This document shows positions 63,761-64,000 of a DNA stretch of 64,000 nucleotides, one piece after another. Both the position numbers and the translations under genes were made by a program. The notes beneath the pieces were generated by a model. That model was not told where the DNA came from, did no database searches, and was given only the letters and a program-made list of their open reading frames with translations. Source of the DNA: Lytechinus pictus. Lineage: Eukaryota > Echinodermata > Echinoidea > Temnopleuroida > Toxopneustidae. The stretch covers positions 14,027,001-14,091,000 of the forward strand of contig NC_087253.1 in assembly GCF_037042905.1 (NCBI RefSeq), given 5' to 3'. Each line of letters opens with the position of its first letter. The stretch's first letter is position 1.

Positions 63761-64000
63761 GGTTACTATACAGCGTATTATAATCGATTAAATTTTAACA
63801 TAAGAACAAGAAAATTATTTATACACATTTCTAATTTTCATACTCCTTTTTTCATAGACAAATATCATCTAAATAACTATATTACAATTTTTTAATATAA
63901 CATATGTATTCCCCATTACTTTTAACGAGTCTTAAAAGGATTTTTTAATAATTTGATTAAACTACACGTTATATTTATTGTCCTTGATATGTTTATATAT
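63760..64000. other. AT-rich end of window
   Basis: Nothing recognised. Confidence 0.3.

Noticed and set aside
1-64000. CRISPR array, toxin-antitoxin or other prokaryotic system
   Set aside because: Regular repeats here are satellites or transposon arms in a eukaryotic intron-rich context; no cas-like or operon-like genes are present.
1-64000. Integrated viral sequence or LTR retrotransposon
   Set aside because: No gag, protease, integrase or capsid-like reading frames and no LTR pairs were seen; the only reverse-transcriptase fragment is of non-LTR type.

Overview
This window is eukaryotic genomic DNA. It is AT-rich and intron-rich, and interspersed repeats, foldback elements and microsatellites fill most of it. 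All splice junctions read here are GT-AG. Gene families and repeats point to a marine invertebrate deuterostome, most likely an echinoderm such as a sea urchin. The basis is: a large foldback transposon whose inverted arms are tandem arrays of short repeats (the architecture of the sea-urchin TU elements), a GCGAGCGCGAAGCGCGAGC-type dispersed repeat, and animal-only gene families (tetraspanin, SLC46 transporter, Ly6/uPAR-type GPI protein, Golgi carbohydrate sulfotransferase). The species assignment is inference.

Four protein-coding genes can be read exon by exon. (1) A tetraspanin on +, 3' part only: five exons at 6555-15509, from transmembrane segment 3 to the stop codon, with a probable long 3'UTR to about 19343. 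(2) A complete seven-exon SLC46-family (proton-coupled folate transporter-like) MFS gene on -, 28464 down to 21933, 488 residues, convergent with the tetraspanin. (3) A three-exon Ly6/uPAR-like (three-finger) GPI-anchored protein on +, 32952-40027, 137 residues, diverging from the SLC46 gene. (4) A two-exon HNK-1/chondroitin-type carbohydrate sulfotransferase on +, 53946-56320, 330 residues. Exon phases agree at every junction in all four. There is no operon logic; these are neighbours with separate roles at the membrane or in the Golgi.

Layout: 1-6500 is repeats and unassigned DNA. 6.5-19.3 kb is the tetraspanin with two ~1 kb repeats carrying nuclear-receptor-like DR1 motifs, an antisense LINE fragment and a partial exon copy. 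19-21.9 kb is a MITE, a TG-rich minisatellite and repeats. 21.9-28.5 kb is SLC46 with very long trinucleotide microsatellites beside its exons. 28.5-33 kb is repeat-rich spacer. 33-40 kb is the Ly6-like gene, whose introns hold a hairpin MITE, an 8-bp-TSD MITE, a TTAA-flanked MITE and a tRNA-derived SINE. About 41.95-46.46 kb is a 4.5 kb TU-like foldback element carrying nested MITEs. 49.0-52.1 kb is a TA-flanked mariner-like element with a transposase HTH remnant, interrupted by a hAT-like element. 54-56.3 kb is the sulfotransferase. 57.4-64 kb is mainly repeats: a second hAT-like copy with a perfect 8-bp target duplication, a Tc1-type MITE and further MITEs.

No CRISPR, prokaryotic operon or viral genome is visible. 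The most interesting material is mobile-element architecture (mirror-image foldback arms, nested insertions) and regulatory-looking motif arrays, rather than a new protein system.
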